Assembly (NCBI GenBank): GCA_964016885.1
Contig: OZ024740.1
Location: 298,542,525 to 298,606,524 of the forward strand
Origin: Eledone cirrhosa
Taxonomy: Eukaryota; Mollusca; Cephalopoda; Octopoda; Eledonidae
Direction: 5' to 3'
Length of the DNA stretch: 64,000 nt
Part shown: positions 34,181 to 45,960 of the stretch, piece after piece
How the letters are laid out: the number at the start of each line of letters is the position of its first letter
How positions within the stretch are numbered: the first letter of the stretch is position 1
The notes under the pieces: model-generated
Database searches by the model: none
What the model saw: only the letters and a program-made list of their open reading frames with translations
Told to the model about the DNA's origin: nothing
Position numbers and translations under genes: made by a program

Positions 34181-35164
34181 ATGAAACTGACAGATAAGTA
34201 AAGAAATAAAACTGTTTGATTTGTAGGAGTTCACTTCACTGCCCAGCTCAGGCATACCGACCCTTGGCACCATGGCTTCAACCATGAATGGCTAAAACAA
34301 GCTAGTGCCTTTTCCCCCCACAATAATAATAATCTAAAGGTGGTGTTCCAGTATCAAAATGGAATAAAGAAGTCTTCTTAGCTTTGTAGGTCTATTCTGT
34401 TCTTAATCCCTAACCATATACCTGATCCTCTATATGTCATGAGATATTTTTCAGAAGTTGACCTCACTATCAAGGTCAGAAAATTGAGCACTGAATCTTT
34501 TCCCAACAAATAGTAATCGCGTTTGCTGTTTATCATTATGTCATCTTAGTTTAGAATAGTTGTGTGTGCTAAAACTCCAACATAACAACCAAAACCATTT
34601 AATCTTCTGTTTTTAATTAATTTTCTTAAGACAGCCATTTCCAAATTAATTAAGAAAGGAAACATGTCTTTATTCACTTGAATTTTGTTTGGTTTGAATG
34701 GATTCAGTTGAGAGAAGCAGGGAAAAAATAATAAACAATTTGAATAGAAAAGATTTTCATTGCATGTGTATATGTATGTAAAGGAAGGTTCTTCTATGTT
34801 TGTCTGGATGTGTGTAGATGTATATATATATATATGTGTATGTATAAATGTGCATATATATATATTTATATGTATACATGGGGTTGTATGTTTTTCTGGC
34901 AAAGAGAAAGAGAGAGAGAGATTGATGAATAAAAAAAGACCATGGCTATAATATAGTTTTAGTAGTTTTCTATCAAGTTTGTCTAAATTGCAGATTTTAT
35001 TTTGTTAAACAGATAAATCTGCAGATTAGTAAAAAAAAGAATAGAAAAGGAACTTTATGGAAAAGTACTAAAACTACATTACAGTTGTGGTTTTAATAAC
35101 ACGCCTGACAGAAGACCTGCTTCACATGCATACAAATACATAAGCACGTGAATGTGTGTAGGCG
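34181..35164. other. Intronic DNA; second copy of the 33803 block, GA microsatellite
   Basis: 34226-34269 repeats the block of 33803-33846. A short (GA)n lies at 34905-34920. Nothing else recognised. Confidence 0.45.
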
Positions 35165-35226
35165 TGTTTATGTGTGTATGTTTATATATCTTTTTATGTG
35201 TGTTTGTGTGTGTGTATATATGTGTG

Positions 35227-35276
<50 letters not shown>

Positions 35277-35298
35277 CGTGTATATATATACATGAATA

Positions 35299-35344
<46 letters not shown>

Positions 35345-35437
35345 TGTATATATATATAAATATGTATATATATATAAATATGTATATATATATACATGTA
35401 TATATATATACATGTGTATATATATATATGTATATAT

Positions 35438-35475
<38 letters not shown>

Positions 35476-35488
35476 GAATATATATATA

Positions 35489-35522
<34 letters not shown>
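35165..35522. repeat. Long compound (TA)n microsatellite
   Basis: About 350 bp of TA dinucleotides broken by GTG, CATG and AAATATG interruptions that recur in patterns. It yields spurious Y/I-rich ORFs in both directions. Self-complementary. Confidence 0.95.
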
Positions 35523-36117
35523 TAAATTACTGATGCATTTGCAGTGTTTGTATTTGCTGCTGTATATAAACAGGCAGACGTTTATGACTTCGATGTATCT
35601 AATTAATTTTAATTAGGTTGTACGTGCAGTAATAGTTAAAATCTATTGCTTTATCTAGTAGTATACTGTAGCATGAACACACAGATATGCTGAACCTCAT
35701 TTGTTTGGCAAGTGATTTATTCTGAAGTTTTGTGTAAGAACTGAAACAATTACATCATAGTAGATTCGTTGAGCCTATAATAAAAATACATATTATGTGT
35801 TATAGTCACTTTTACTTTATCATTTTGTAACAATAGTATAGATTGCTAAGTATGAAAACTTTTTCTCCACATACGTCTGTCAGGAACTGCAGCCAGCAGT
35901 TAGTATCAGCAATAGACAAACCAATAGAAATATTGTTTCCTTGGTCTGATCTGATCATCAGCTCCTTTCCTTTCCTATTTTCCTATACATCTACAACCTG
36001 TTCATTGATACTCTACTTCACTATATCTGTGGCCAGTTTTTATCTATTATAGTCTGTGTAGATGTTTTGGATTAATTTTTATTTTATTCTCTTCTTTTTT
36101 CTGCTTAGTGTCTTACC
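35523..36117. other. Intronic DNA, nothing recognised
   Basis: No feature noticed. Confidence 0.4.
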
Positions 36118-36243
36118 ACTTAACCACCTGAAACAGCCATTGGTTCTATGATATAAAATTGTTTTAATATATTATATATATATATATATATGTATATGGT
36201 GACGAAACATAAGTCAATTGCATGAACTCATAATCCTTTATTT

Positions 36244-36299
36244 ACTGCTATATATATTTCGATGATAGCCATTGAATGGCTATGACCTCATCAGACAGT
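36244..36299 (-). ncRNA. Hammerhead ribozyme motif (HHR2), minus strand
   Basis: The minus strand reads stem-I strand ACTGT, core CTGATGA, a ~13-bp stem II (GGTCATAGCCATT pairing AATGGCTATCATC with one C-C mismatch and one G-U), core GAA, minimal stem III ATATATAT, A at the cleavage position, then stem-I strand GCAGT. All conserved core positions of a type I hammerhead are present. Short stem III is the form known from Penelope-like elements. Antisense to PNPT1. No Penelope coding sequence was seen next to it. Confidence 0.75.
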
Positions 36300-36359
36300 T
36301 AGTCAGTTCTTAGATATGCCAGCTCTGTGTTTATGGTGTTGATGGTATCAGAGCCTTGG

Positions 36360-36363
36360 GACA

Positions 36364-36421
<58 letters not shown>
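36360..36421. repeat. (TA)n microsatellite
   Basis: Pure TA run of about 60 bp. Confidence 0.95.
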
Positions 36422-36423
<2 letters not shown>

Positions 36424-36889
36424 GTTAAAACGATCAAATTTTAGTTTAGAACATTTATTAGCTGACAATTGTTTCTACCAGAGAGAAGTCTGGAATCATC
36501 AGAGCATAAGGAATGTCGAAAACGTGTAACTAGAATCCTAGTCATTTAGAACATTTAGGGTACATAGTTGTTATTAGTGTCAAAGGCATCATGTGGAGAT
36601 TCAGGAGTTGTAACAACATTTGTTAAGATACATCCCAAACACCAAATTGATAAAAAAAGTTAGTTACATGACTAAATCTCTCAAAATTCTTAATTAGTTG
36701 AAAATCCTAGACTGTTTTTCACTAGAAATATTGTAACAAAAGGGTTAAGTTTGTTTCAGCCTGACTTTGTGCAGTTAATCTATGAACCTCATTCCCATGC
36801 TTCCTTGTGGCATTGTTATTCTATGTAAATTTTGTTTGCTTCATTTGCCATGATGCTTTCTTAAAAATGTTTTTGTTGTTTCTACATGA

Positions 36890-37320
36890 TGGATGTAGAG
36901 GCTAATTACATGCTGGTTGTTGGTAAAGTAGGAAAAATCAGTACGAGCAACATGATAGGATAGTAATCAGGATGTGTCATGGTAGGAGAGAGAGCGATTG
37001 ACGTATAGCAACAAAGATATAAATGTGAATGGGTAAACAACGATAGGATGATAGGGGATGTAGAAGGACAGTGCTAATTACATGCTGATTGTTGGTAGTG
37101 GATGGCATTGTTGGAGAGAGAGAGAGCAAATGATGGTGAGGAGCAAAGAAGCACAACAGTGAGAGTGGTAGATGTCAAATGAGAGTCTTATGAAGGAGAG
37201 AGATGGATGGTTAGTGGCAGATGGATATGAAGAGGTGATAGATGGTGGTGAAGCTAAAATAGATGTGTCTGTGATGATGTGGAGAGTGTGTGTCCTGGAA
37301 GGCAGGAAAGAGACATAAAA
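36890..37320. repeat. Dispersed repeat with internal near-repeats
   Basis: CTAATTACATGCTGGTTGTT near 36900 and CTAATTACATGCTGATTGTT near 37074, each followed by GGTAGGAGAGAGAG- or TTGGAGAGAGAGAG-like sequence. Similar to 16680-16800. Class unknown. Confidence 0.5.
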
Positions 37321-37465
37321 AACAATAATTGTTTAAATTATAGACATTTGTAGCTTTAATAATAAATATGATTACATCGAATCATAATCATATGGAGACA
37401 GAAAAATAAGTGATATTTAAAAGTGCCCAGGCAAATACATGTGGTGTGTCCACAGTTCAATGAGT

Positions 37466-37715
37466 TCATGTTAGGAAATGAGTTATATTTCAGATCAGAA
37501 GTGAATGTGTGTGTGTGTGCATGCGTGTGTTAGGAAATGAGTTATATTTCAGATCAGAAGTGAAAGTGTGTATGTGTGCATGCGTGTGTTAGGAAATGAG
37601 TTATTTTTCAGATCAGAACCGAAAGTGAAATTGTGTGTGTATGTGTGTGTGTATGCGTGTGTTAGGAAATGAGTTATTTTTCAGATCAGAACCGAAAGTG
37701 AAATTGTGTGTGTGT
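37466..37715. repeat. Tandem repeat, about 55-70 bp unit, four copies
   Basis: Units with GTTAGGAAATGAGTTATATT, TCAGATCAGAA and a (TG)n of variable length; starts near 37471, 37531, 37588 and 37661. The length variation is in the (TG)n and GAAAGTGAAATTG parts. Confidence 0.9.
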
Positions 37716-38029
37716 GTGTAAGCTGCATTTGGGATTTGAGATGACTTTTAATGGTGGCATTATTGAATGTCTAAGTGCCCTCTGATGTTTGGGCTTCCAA
37801 GCTTCATTATATATCAGTGAGAAATCATGCATGACTGTCACTTTTGCTGAGTAGAAAAACACCTGTTAACTTCCAGAAAAAAACATTTGTTATTTACTTT
37901 GTCACAGTCAATTGGCTGACCATCAGATGTTTTTCTCTGTTCATGCAAATGAAGAGTTCCTGGTTTCTGTTCATGTCACTATCTCTTGGAATATATATAT
38001 ATTGCCACACATCTCGGAAGTTGTTTTTC

Positions 38030-38100
38030 ACTAATTTCCAATAGCCGAAATACGATTCTCGCTAATTTCCAATAGCTGAAATACGATTCTCGCTAATTTA
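38030..38100. repeat. 33-bp tandem duplication
   Basis: CTAATTTCCAATAGCCGAAA and TACGATTCTCG repeated twice, with one substitution. Confidence 0.85.
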
Positions 38101-38140
38101 TATTTATATATATATATTAGTTTATCCCAGGTGATTTCTC

Positions 38141-38180
38141 CCGAATGAAACAGTTCTAGTCCTATAGAAGCCCTTTCTAT
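38141..38180 (-). repeat. Short repeat shared (inverted) with 50094-50130
   Basis: GAATGAAACAGTTCTAGTCC here; GGACTAGAACTGTTTCATTC at 50107-50126. At both places a TA-rich run lies within 60 bp. Class unknown. Confidence 0.7.
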
Positions 38181-38296
38181 ATTAGATATTTCTATATTAA
38201 ATATATATATATATATATATAAGGAAAAGAAATTGAAAATGCAACTGGAGTCTTTTAAGAATATATATATTTACTTTATCGGGTTCACAGTTATGG

Positions 38297-38590
38297 TTTT
38301 CAAAAGTAAAATTGAGATGGAAGTTTTGTGTTTCTGTTTGGTGCAAAAATTACTATGCCTAATCACATGACTGTCATCAACAAATAAAATGGTAAATAGC
38401 AATTTTGAGCCACTTTTTGTGGTGTGAAAATTACTGTGCCTAATCTGACATCAACCAACCAAATTACAATTTAAGCAAATAGCAATCTGCGCTACCTTTT
38501 TGTATAACACAGAAAGAATTTTCGAACTCCAACTAGATGCAAGAAAACACACAACAGAAATACAAACCCTCCATCTCAATTTTACTTTTG
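38297..38590. repeat. Inverted-repeat unit, ~40-bp arms
   Basis: CAAAAGTAAAATTGAGATGG at 38299 and CCATCTCAATTTTACTTTTG at 38569-38588, with partial matching beyond (GTTTCTGTTT/AACAGAAAT). The interior of about 215 bp holds two diverged direct copies of AATTACTATGCCTAATC. Possibly a MITE or foldback relic. Confidence 0.7.
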
Positions 38591-38792
38591 TGTTTTATAT
38601 ATATATATATAAATATAAGTATGTATATGTACATACATATATGTATACAGACGTACAGTAGTATGTATATACATACATACATGCACATATATATATATGT
38701 ACGTATGGGTTTACCGAACATTTATTATAATGCTCGGTTTGTTTGTAAGTATCAGCTGTACTAAGAATGAGAAATGAAATTTCATTTTTTCC

Positions 38793-38849
<57 letters not shown>

Positions 38850-38860
38850 AGAAACTATAA
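38591..38860. repeat. TA/TG microsatellite cluster
   Basis: TA and CATA runs at 38598-38700 and a pure TA run at 38796-38838 followed by (TG)n. Confidence 0.85.
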
Positions 38861-40760
38861 TTCAGAGAACAACAAAAAGAAGAATAGGATATATATGTAT
38901 ATAAAAATGGCTGTTAAATGATGATGATGATGGTGATGATTTATATATATCTTGATGTTAGGAAGGGCTTGCAGCCATAGAAATCATATATTTGCAATTA
39001 TTCCCACTCTATTCATTTTACAAATATTGTCCTTGTATCTTAAAAGGAATCCTTATTTATTTTTGTTAAACATTGCATTGTAACCAGCACTTGAACCCAG
39101 AATTACTTGGGTGCTTTGAGTCTTTGTACTGCACTACTGAAACAAACACTATTCTGCTGTTGTAAAGCTATAAAGACTGACATTTTAACGTATTGTTGCA
39201 CCTAAGAAACATTGATTATTTTCACTATATTATAGAACAGCCACATCAGACAATTTTGTTTACAAATAGCATGGCTGCAAGTTCTATCATCAGCTTGAAG
39301 GCATTGCTTTGTTCTCTATATCAAAAGAACTTTACTTGACTTATCTTATGTCTATTAATCTAACAATAGACATGATTTTCAAATTCTTTATCAGTGTCAT
39401 CATCATCCACACTGTTATTACTGTTATTTAGTATTTTTGCTTCAATGTTTATTTTTTCCATGTAAGAAGTTCAATGTGTCTGCTGTATTCTTGGTCTTTA
39501 ATCTTGTTTTATATCACTTGTAAGGACCAACATCCTGAAATCTAAACTCACAACCATCATTAAAAGAAATTAAATACAATTAGTTATCACCTTCATTCAA
39601 AGCTTCTTTTTCACCCTTCCATTTTGTCTACCTATACTTGGCAATGACACTACTGTCTGTATTTGGTGATATACACTGACCAAGGCTTTTTGTCCAATGT
39701 AATGTATGCCAGTGAAATATGAAAGAACACTGTGCTACACTGAAATAAAATGTTTTTCATCTGTAGAGTTTGTACAAAATACCTACTATATCTTTTGCTC
39801 ATATAACCCATAAAGAAACTCTACTGATAGCCAGGCTACAATGTATTCAAGACATTGTGGCATAGTGCTGGCAATATCTGACTGATCAAAATCTTTATCA
39901 AATCTATCAAAAAGTTCCAAGATTGCAGTGTGGTGAATTTCAAAATAGGGTATACAGGATAGAGGAAAACCCAAAGAACCTGATGTACCACATTCTAAGA
40001 AAATGTACAATATATTGTCATATAGTGTCATTTAACAAGAGATTGTAAATATTGCTGATGAATATCCAACTTACTACTCAAAGTCTAGTCACACAGGAGG
40101 GACTTATAGTAATATGAACAAGAACATGCTATAAGTAATCTGATTCCATTTGTAATTTGTTTTTGATGTTTAGTTCTAGGTTTTTCCAGGAGAGATCATC
40201 ATCCTTTTTTCTTCAGTTAAAATGTAGTATCCAGGACTATGCTATCCACTGGGCCCTTTTTTTTTTGAGTGGTAGTAAGAATTTATTTGAAAAATTTTAG
40301 ACTGCTATTTCTAGCAGAATTAATAGCCACGTAGATGCTACCTCGCTGTCTAAATTGTCAATTATTGATATCTATGTTGATGTTGTTGATTAACCCCAGC
40401 CCAGCCTTATGATTGAAAGCATTCCAGCTGTAATCATCCCATCCTTTTTGTTTCAGTCATATTGTAACTACATCTACATTAGTGTCCTTCTGTTTTTAAG
40501 GTGGTAAGCTATGATTTGGGAAAAAATGGCTGTTATTACTATTAGATCATATAACTGCATAGTAATTTTTGCATTTGCTCAGAGTTGCTTGCTATGCTAG
40601 ATAGAGCATATAAATCTTCCTCAGATCACATCTTATAATGTTGTAGATATTACATGTATATATATGAACAATGAAGGGTTTCCATTGACATCTGATCATT
40701 TTTTGCATTGGGACCCTAGTTCATTGCTAGGTAGTTGTAATATTTCAATTAAAGACATTA
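38861..40760. other. Intronic DNA, nothing recognised
   Basis: 38915-38940 has an ATGATGATGATGG run. The open frame at 39786-40031 (minus) has no domain I recognise. No repeats matching other parts of the window were noticed. Confidence 0.4.
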
Positions 40761-40854
40761 GTATTGATCACATTAGATGCTTGGTGGAGTTGTCATTGTT
40801 TGCCATCAGGTGTTGGTCAGCCTGACCTTTGGAAAGATGTTGGCATTTGATGTT

Positions 40855-41035
40855 TGTCATTATCCACACTATCACCATCATTATCACCACCTTCAACTTT
40901 CTTCTCTTCATTCTTGCCAACACCAACAACATTATTATTATTATTGTCATTATAATCAAATCCGTGATCCTCACTATTGCCATTACTTTCTTCAACACCA
41001 TCTCTACCACTGCCATAACCATATAGTAATCTAGA
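40855..41035. repeat. Low-complexity CAT/CCA/ATT-rich tract
   Basis: Degenerate trinucleotide-like sequence (CACCATCATTATCACCACC, ATTATTATTATTATTG) that opens ORFs in several frames on both strands. No homology. Confidence 0.7.
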
Positions 41036-41434
41036 TATTTGCTTTGCCAAGTTATTCAATAGCATCTAATTGTTTCTGCTCAGAGAGAGCCAAATGAATT
41101 AATTGTGCTTAGCTGCACAATAATATCACTTTCTGAAATGCAATTAGTCAGACTTTGTGAAAATACTTAACATGACTCCCTTGTCTTCTGTATTATTTAC
41201 TTACAGCTTTCTTGACACCTTCCATTATCATGTGTGCTTAATTAGGACACATTTCTGAAGTAAGTCTAACTCTGAACTGTCTCTTTAAATGTTCAAGCAA
41301 AATAGTTGGGTCATAAAAGATTGGCTCACTAGCTTATAGGATTTCAGTTAAAATCTATTGTCAGCCTTTGGTGCCTACCTATCTAGGGGAACAGTAACTC
41401 TAAATAAGATCTGATACAGTATAGATAGGATTTT

Positions 41435-41663
41435 TCAACCCTTTCGATATCAACCTACCCAAAATTGCCCGTTTCTATAATACAAAACTGTTTGTTTAAA
41501 AGTGTTTATATATATATTTAAGACTCTTCCATTGTAATTTAATGTAAGAACCTTAATAGTGAAAAAGTTAGTTATATTGCTAAATCCTTAAAACTTTTGA
41601 TTTTCAAAATAATTTGAAAATTATAAGTAATGTTTTTTATAAGAAATATAATGAAAGGCTTAA
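41435..41663 (+). mobile_element. TTAA MITE, family B (copy B3)
   Basis: TCAACCCTTTCGATATCAAC at the left (TTAA mutated to TCAA) and TATAATGAAAGGCTTAA at the right. Interior similar to B1 and B2. Confidence 0.75.
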
Positions 41664-41888
41664 TTCAACCACAGACAACATCTCCCATGCTGCCAATCTA
41701 TATTGTAAGAGATATGCAATAAAAAAGTAATTATTGTTTTCTTTTACCATGTGCACTGGATGTTAAGGACTGTGATAAGTGGCAGGATACTGTGGAATCT
41801 GTTTAACATATGGTAACAAGGGAAAACAGGTGTTACATGGTGATGATGATGATAAACAGCCAAATTCCCTTAAATTTCACCATATCAT

Positions 41889-42290
41889 TATAACCATTCT
41901 GATACTAACCCACTTGTGGCTTTCTAAAATGGAACCATGTTTTAAAAGTCTAGTCTGTCCCAAGCCCAGAGTTTCATTAGGTTGGTGGTTATCCCTGTTC
42001 CTGTAGCATGAAGCGACAGAAAATACAAGACAGGATGTCTGTCCATCACAGGTTTAAACCCTCATCTATTGCTGGTACTCATTTTCAGCTGAGTATACTG
42101 GATCAATGTGAAATGAAGTGTTTTGCTCAAGAACACAACACACAACCCCATTTGTTATCATATTTCCAATGAATTAATAAATGAAAAATTTCGAGGGATT
42201 AATTTAGATGAGAACCATTTAAAATGAGTGGTTTTGTTTCATTGAATGAGATGCAGTTTTGGGTGGGTGGGTTGGTATCAAAATGGTTAA
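41889..42290. repeat. Family-B MITE ends around a SINE-like insert
   Basis: Left: AACCATTCTGATACTAACCC at 41893, resembling the family B start. Right: GGTTGGTATCAAAATGGTTAA ending at 42290, the inverse of the same end. Between them, 41955-42165 has ACAGGATGTCTGTCCATCAC and GTTTTGCTCAAGAACACAAC, a SINE-like block. Composite and old. Confidence 0.5.
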
Positions 42291-42440
42291 ATGTCACAGA
42301 AAATACTTGGTATTTAGTGCCTGTGTTAAAGATTATCATCATCATCAGTAGACTGACCGACAAATGCTTTGTAGTATTTAACTATGTTTCTTTACATAAA
42401 TCGGTCATATATCAATCTCCATACAGTATAATGATCTATT

Positions 42441-42650
42441 TTAACTCTTTAGCATTTATATTACTCTATATATACTATTCTATTTTTGTGGTAAACACTC
42501 TATCTCACATAAGTATCTCACATAATATCGAATCTATGAGATTTTGATATTTATTTTGAGAACAATACCTTAACATCGGTATGAGCAGCCAGTTACAACC
42601 AGTTTGAACAGAAAGAGGTGAGAGAATTATGGCTGGTTTAAATGCTAAGT
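42441..42650 (+). mobile_element. TTAA MITE, family A (copy A3)
   Basis: TTAACTCTTTAGCATTTATA at the left; internal ACCTTAACATCGGTATGAG; right end GGTTTAAATGCTAAGTCATT, with the terminal GGGTTAA lost. It contains a small duplication of ATCTCACATAA. Confidence 0.85.
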
Positions 42651-42689
42651 CATTGGAGATGTTTATAAATATTATTATTCTTAGAGGAT

Positions 42690-42830
42690 GATGAGTGCAG
42701 AATTGGCAGTCATTTGAATGCTTTGCGGTATTCATTTTGACTCTGCTATCTGAGTTCAAATACTGTTGAGGTCAATTTTGCCTTTTATCCATTCGAGATC
42801 AATTAAAGAAAGTACTATATCTCTTTCCAA
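42690..42830 (+). repeat. Degenerate tRNA-derived SINE
   Basis: AGAATTGGCAGTCATTTGAA, TCTGAGTTCAAATACTG and AGGTCAATTTTGCCTTTTAT correspond to the CGATAAAATAAAG SINE family, with about 25% divergence by eye. A still more degenerate one (GTGGCAGAGTTGGTAGTTTC, GAGCTCAAAGATCG) follows at about 42990-43125. Confidence 0.65.
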
Positions 42831-43125
42831 CTTTCATTCTCTCCATCCTTCTTTGGAAGAAATCTGCTCAATGCAGACCTGGAAAGGAGATGGGCTCTGT
42901 CAGGTTTAAAAAAAAAATGCCCTAGAAACGTATGTCAAATTGGCACCACTACGGCTCCCTCAGGAGTTGCAGTACTATGCATGGGTAATAAGTGGCAGAG
43001 TTGGTAGTTTCTATCAAATCACCTTGAGGTATTTATTTATATCTTCTTACATTTTGAGCTCAAAGATCGTCCCAGCTGACTTTATTTTGTGGTCGGTAAA
43101 ATTAAAAACCAGTTAAGCACTGGAA

Positions 43126-43429
43126 CCAATTTCTCAAAATTTATTCCTCAAAATTTATTCCTCAAAATTTATCATCATGTGTCTATTTTATAAATTAGCT
43201 ATATTATTCTGGTTGTCGCAACATGTGTTCGAATGTTATGCTTTCAAAGGGAAACAACCATATCTTGACTTCTATTGTTATTTTAATCTTTTTAGTCAAT
43301 CAGGCAGATAGTTAGACAATGTGAGAGAGGGAAGAAGTAACAAGTGTAAGAGATAAGGGGTAAGAATCATAGATGGGAGATAATATAACGAAGATTTATG
43401 CGTAATGTTTATTATATTGTTAGTAACAC
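43126..43429. other. Intronic DNA with a short tandem repeat
   Basis: CTCAAAATTTATTC is repeated about three times at 43130-43172. Nothing else recognised. Confidence 0.5.
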
Positions 43430-43850
43430 ATCATCATCATTGTTTAATGTCTGTTTTCCATGCTAGCATGAGTTAGATGGGTTGAGCCGTTTGAGGCAAG
43501 TTGGGTCAGGTGACTGTGTCTTGCTCATATAGGACTGTATCTGGCTTGGCTTCTACAGCTGAATGCCCTTCTTAACACCAACCACATTTACAGTGTGTGC
43601 TGGATGTTTTTTGTTGTGATACCAACATGGCAACTTTACAATGTAAAGTGGTGTGATCAGATGTGGGTGGGGGTGTTAGGGTTTGGGAGGTGTATGGAAG
43701 AGGAAGAGAGGATAGTGGTTAAGAGGTACATACTAGATGTATGCTTCAATCCGTGCACATGAGCAGGTGGGTCTTCTATATTAGTGCATAATGCCAAAGA
43801 TCTCGTTATCTTATTCCTAATTTTTATTTACTTTCAATTTGTCTAGCTTA
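43430..43850 (-). pseudogene. RTE LINE 3' end, minus strand
   Basis: CATCATCATTGTTTAATGTC, TTTCCATGCTAGCATGAG, GAATGCCCTTCTTAACACCA, then a G-rich GGGTGGGGGTGTTAGGGTTT segment and GGTGGGTCTTCTATATTAGT. This is the RTE 3' UTR up to the stop region. It ends abruptly near 43850. Confidence 0.8.
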
Positions 43851-43879
43851 TTATCTTAACAATTTACTAATATAATAAT

Positions 43880-43978
43880 TGTTTCTACTTTAGGCACAAG
43901 GCCAGCAATTACCCAGCGCATTACTGGTACTTTATTTTATCGACCCGTAAGGATGAAAGGCAAAGTCAACCTCGGCGG
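43880..43978 (-). repeat. SINE, 5'-truncated, with a perfect 18-bp target-site duplication
   Basis: Only the 3' part of the CGATAAAATAAAG SINE family (to CCTCGGCGG). The tRNA-like head is missing. Flanks ATTTACTAATATAATAAT at 43862-43879 and 43979-43996 are identical, so the truncated copy integrated as such. Confidence 0.95.
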
Positions 43979-43996
43979 ATTTACTAATATAATAAT

Positions 43997-45059
43997 AGCC
44001 TTATGTATTTATCCGTCACACACTAGAGATGACTGAAGAAGGGAGGGGTGATAGTATTGACTGAGGAAGGAGGGGTGACAGCGTCTAATATTTGCTACAC
44101 CTGTGTGTCTATATGTATAGCGAATTGGCTACACACATTGGCTGTTATGATTATGTGAGTGTTTGTATATGTATATTTGTGTAAATTATATTTATATATA
44201 ATATTTGTGTGAGTGTATATGTGTTTGTGTGTGTTTATTTAGAAATATACATAGACAACTAGCCTTTAACATAATTGATCAATGTTATGAAAATATATAA
44301 ACTTATGTATCAAAATGAAAATAATTTTTATAAGATGTATAATTTTAGCATGCCCCTCTATTCACTCATTCATTTATTCTTTATTTCTGTATCTATCTAT
44401 CTATAAATATAAGGAAAGAAAACTTAGATATACCGAGTAGATAATTAATTTTGTTTAAGAATATTTATCTAGCTTTACTGTGAAATAATTGTTGATTCAT
44501 AATCTCTTGAGAGAACATCAGAATCTGACAAACAGTGGATCAAGATTTTAATTTAGTTGAAGCTCATTCAAGTTTAGTGCTGTCAGAAACCTTGCCCCAC
44601 TCGTAGACTGTATATATAAAGATTTTAATTATCTTGGTATGTAGATTTGATAAGTGTTTGAGGAAACACACCTGGCAGCATTTTAATTAATTTAAAATAT
44701 ATCTTTCAGCTTTAACTCATTTTCCCTTGTGGCCATTGTGGCCTTATATGATTACTTCCCTTAGTATTTGACAGTGACCTCCTTTTGTTCTGACACTACC
44801 TCCCTAAGTCAAATAGTGAAGATTAATAGTTTTTTTAAATGGCTATTCCAAAATTGCTCTAAGTTTATAAATTATTAAAGATAAAAGCGCAACATTTTCA
44901 GTGAAGATTCCAAACTGAATTTTCTAAAGGATATTGCAAAAACTTTCATTATATTACAGATTATTAAATAAAATAAACAATTTAATATAAAATGTAAGCA
45001 AAAGCATGAAAAAATATTTTTCTGTAAGTATCAACATATTCATACCTTTAAGGGAAATG
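43997..45059. other. AT-rich intronic DNA, nothing recognised
   Basis: GGAGGGGTGA is repeated twice near 44030-44080. No other feature noticed. Confidence 0.4.
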
Positions 45060-45960
45060 TTCCAGATGATAGCGTTTGAAACAATTAATACAGAGATTTA
45101 CCTTGCATTGCTCACAGCCTGTTTTTGATTCCCTTCTAATATTTTGTTTGGAACACTGCTTCCAAGTCCTCTTTTTTTCTTTAAGTCTGCAGGCTTCTGC
45201 GGAATTTCTTCCAGGGAAATTTTTCTTTTATGGGAGTAGTCCACAATCAGTTGACGGGTTAGGTTCATTCTAAAACCCAACTGTGTACATTTTTTTCCTT
45301 GTCTATTCTAAACAGGAGTTTATGGTTTGGGGATTCTCATCATCTAGACAAATGATGAACATATAGCCACATCAACAACAAAATAAAACAAATACGTCCA
45401 GCATTTATTTTACTTCCCTTTAATGCAGTACCTGGCTCTCAACTGGTCTGCATAGTCTACTTCATTCATGTGCTCCATGTAGTCTTTTACTGCCCTTGCA
45501 TATGGCACAATATGGTGTTCCCCAGTCTTTTGTTTTTGCCAGACACCGGTTAAATCATTGGGACTGGAATTTGTGGTCAGCGGTGTCATAGTCCTCTTAT
45601 CATGCCAGGCTGTTGTCACCAAGTTCCCTTATTGTCTCTGTATTGTGAATCTTGTTTCTTCAATTTGGCAAGGTAACAGCTTTTTGCATGTCTTTTCTAT
45701 TTTTTCTTATTGTGTTGCAAGCATAGGTCCCTAGTTTTAGAAGTTTCTGAAAGAGTTTGATAGAGGAGAAAAAAATTATCACAATACATGTTTCCCCATA
45801 TGTCCCTCTTGAGGTCCTTCACAACTCTTTCTGTAGTATTGTAGTATTTTCTTATTAGGCTCGTAGGCAGCCCATCTGTGATCATGATGTCCCAATATGC
45901 TATGATTGACAGAACCAGAGTTAAGGAAACCTGATTATCTGTTGCTGATGTCACCATTTC
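45060..45960 (-). pseudogene. piggyBac transposase remnant 2
   Basis: Minus-strand pieces. 45957-45697: MYCDNFFLLYQTLSE, corresponding to the second-Asp D-NFF block of piggyBac transposases. 45622-45410: LVTTAWHDKRTMTPLTTNSS (the W-D-KR...LSTN block) and MNEVDYADQLRARY (third-Asp VD-ADQ block). 45280-45098: FRMNLTRQLIVDY (the LRGG-type C-terminal link), and a residual Cys-rich end with CINCFKRYH near 45075. The first-Asp part of the core was not found. Stops and frameshifts throughout. A different lineage from remnant 1 (DYADQ against DKSDQ). Confidence 0.85.

Larger units (their letters stand above)
36118..36748 (+). mobile_element. TTAA MITE, family B (copy B5), split by insertion
   Basis: The left part from 36118 (ACTTAACCACCTGAAACAGC) matches the start of family B. 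The right part, about 36600-36748, ends TTGTAACAAAAGGGTTAA. Between them lie TA runs and the hammerhead-bearing sequence at 36244-36299, plus a further ~180 bp of unassigned DNA. Confidence 0.55.

Noticed and set aside
35148..35616. Several ORFs of ~100 codons rich in Y and I
   Set aside because: Products of a (TA)n microsatellite, open in both directions.
38141..38180. Further hammerhead at the GGACTAGAACTGTTTCATTC repeat (also 50107)
   Set aside because: A TA run is nearby but no CTGANGA/GAAA core could be placed.
40768..41065. Overlapping ORFs on both strands
   Set aside because: Low-complexity CAT/ATT-rich tract without homology.
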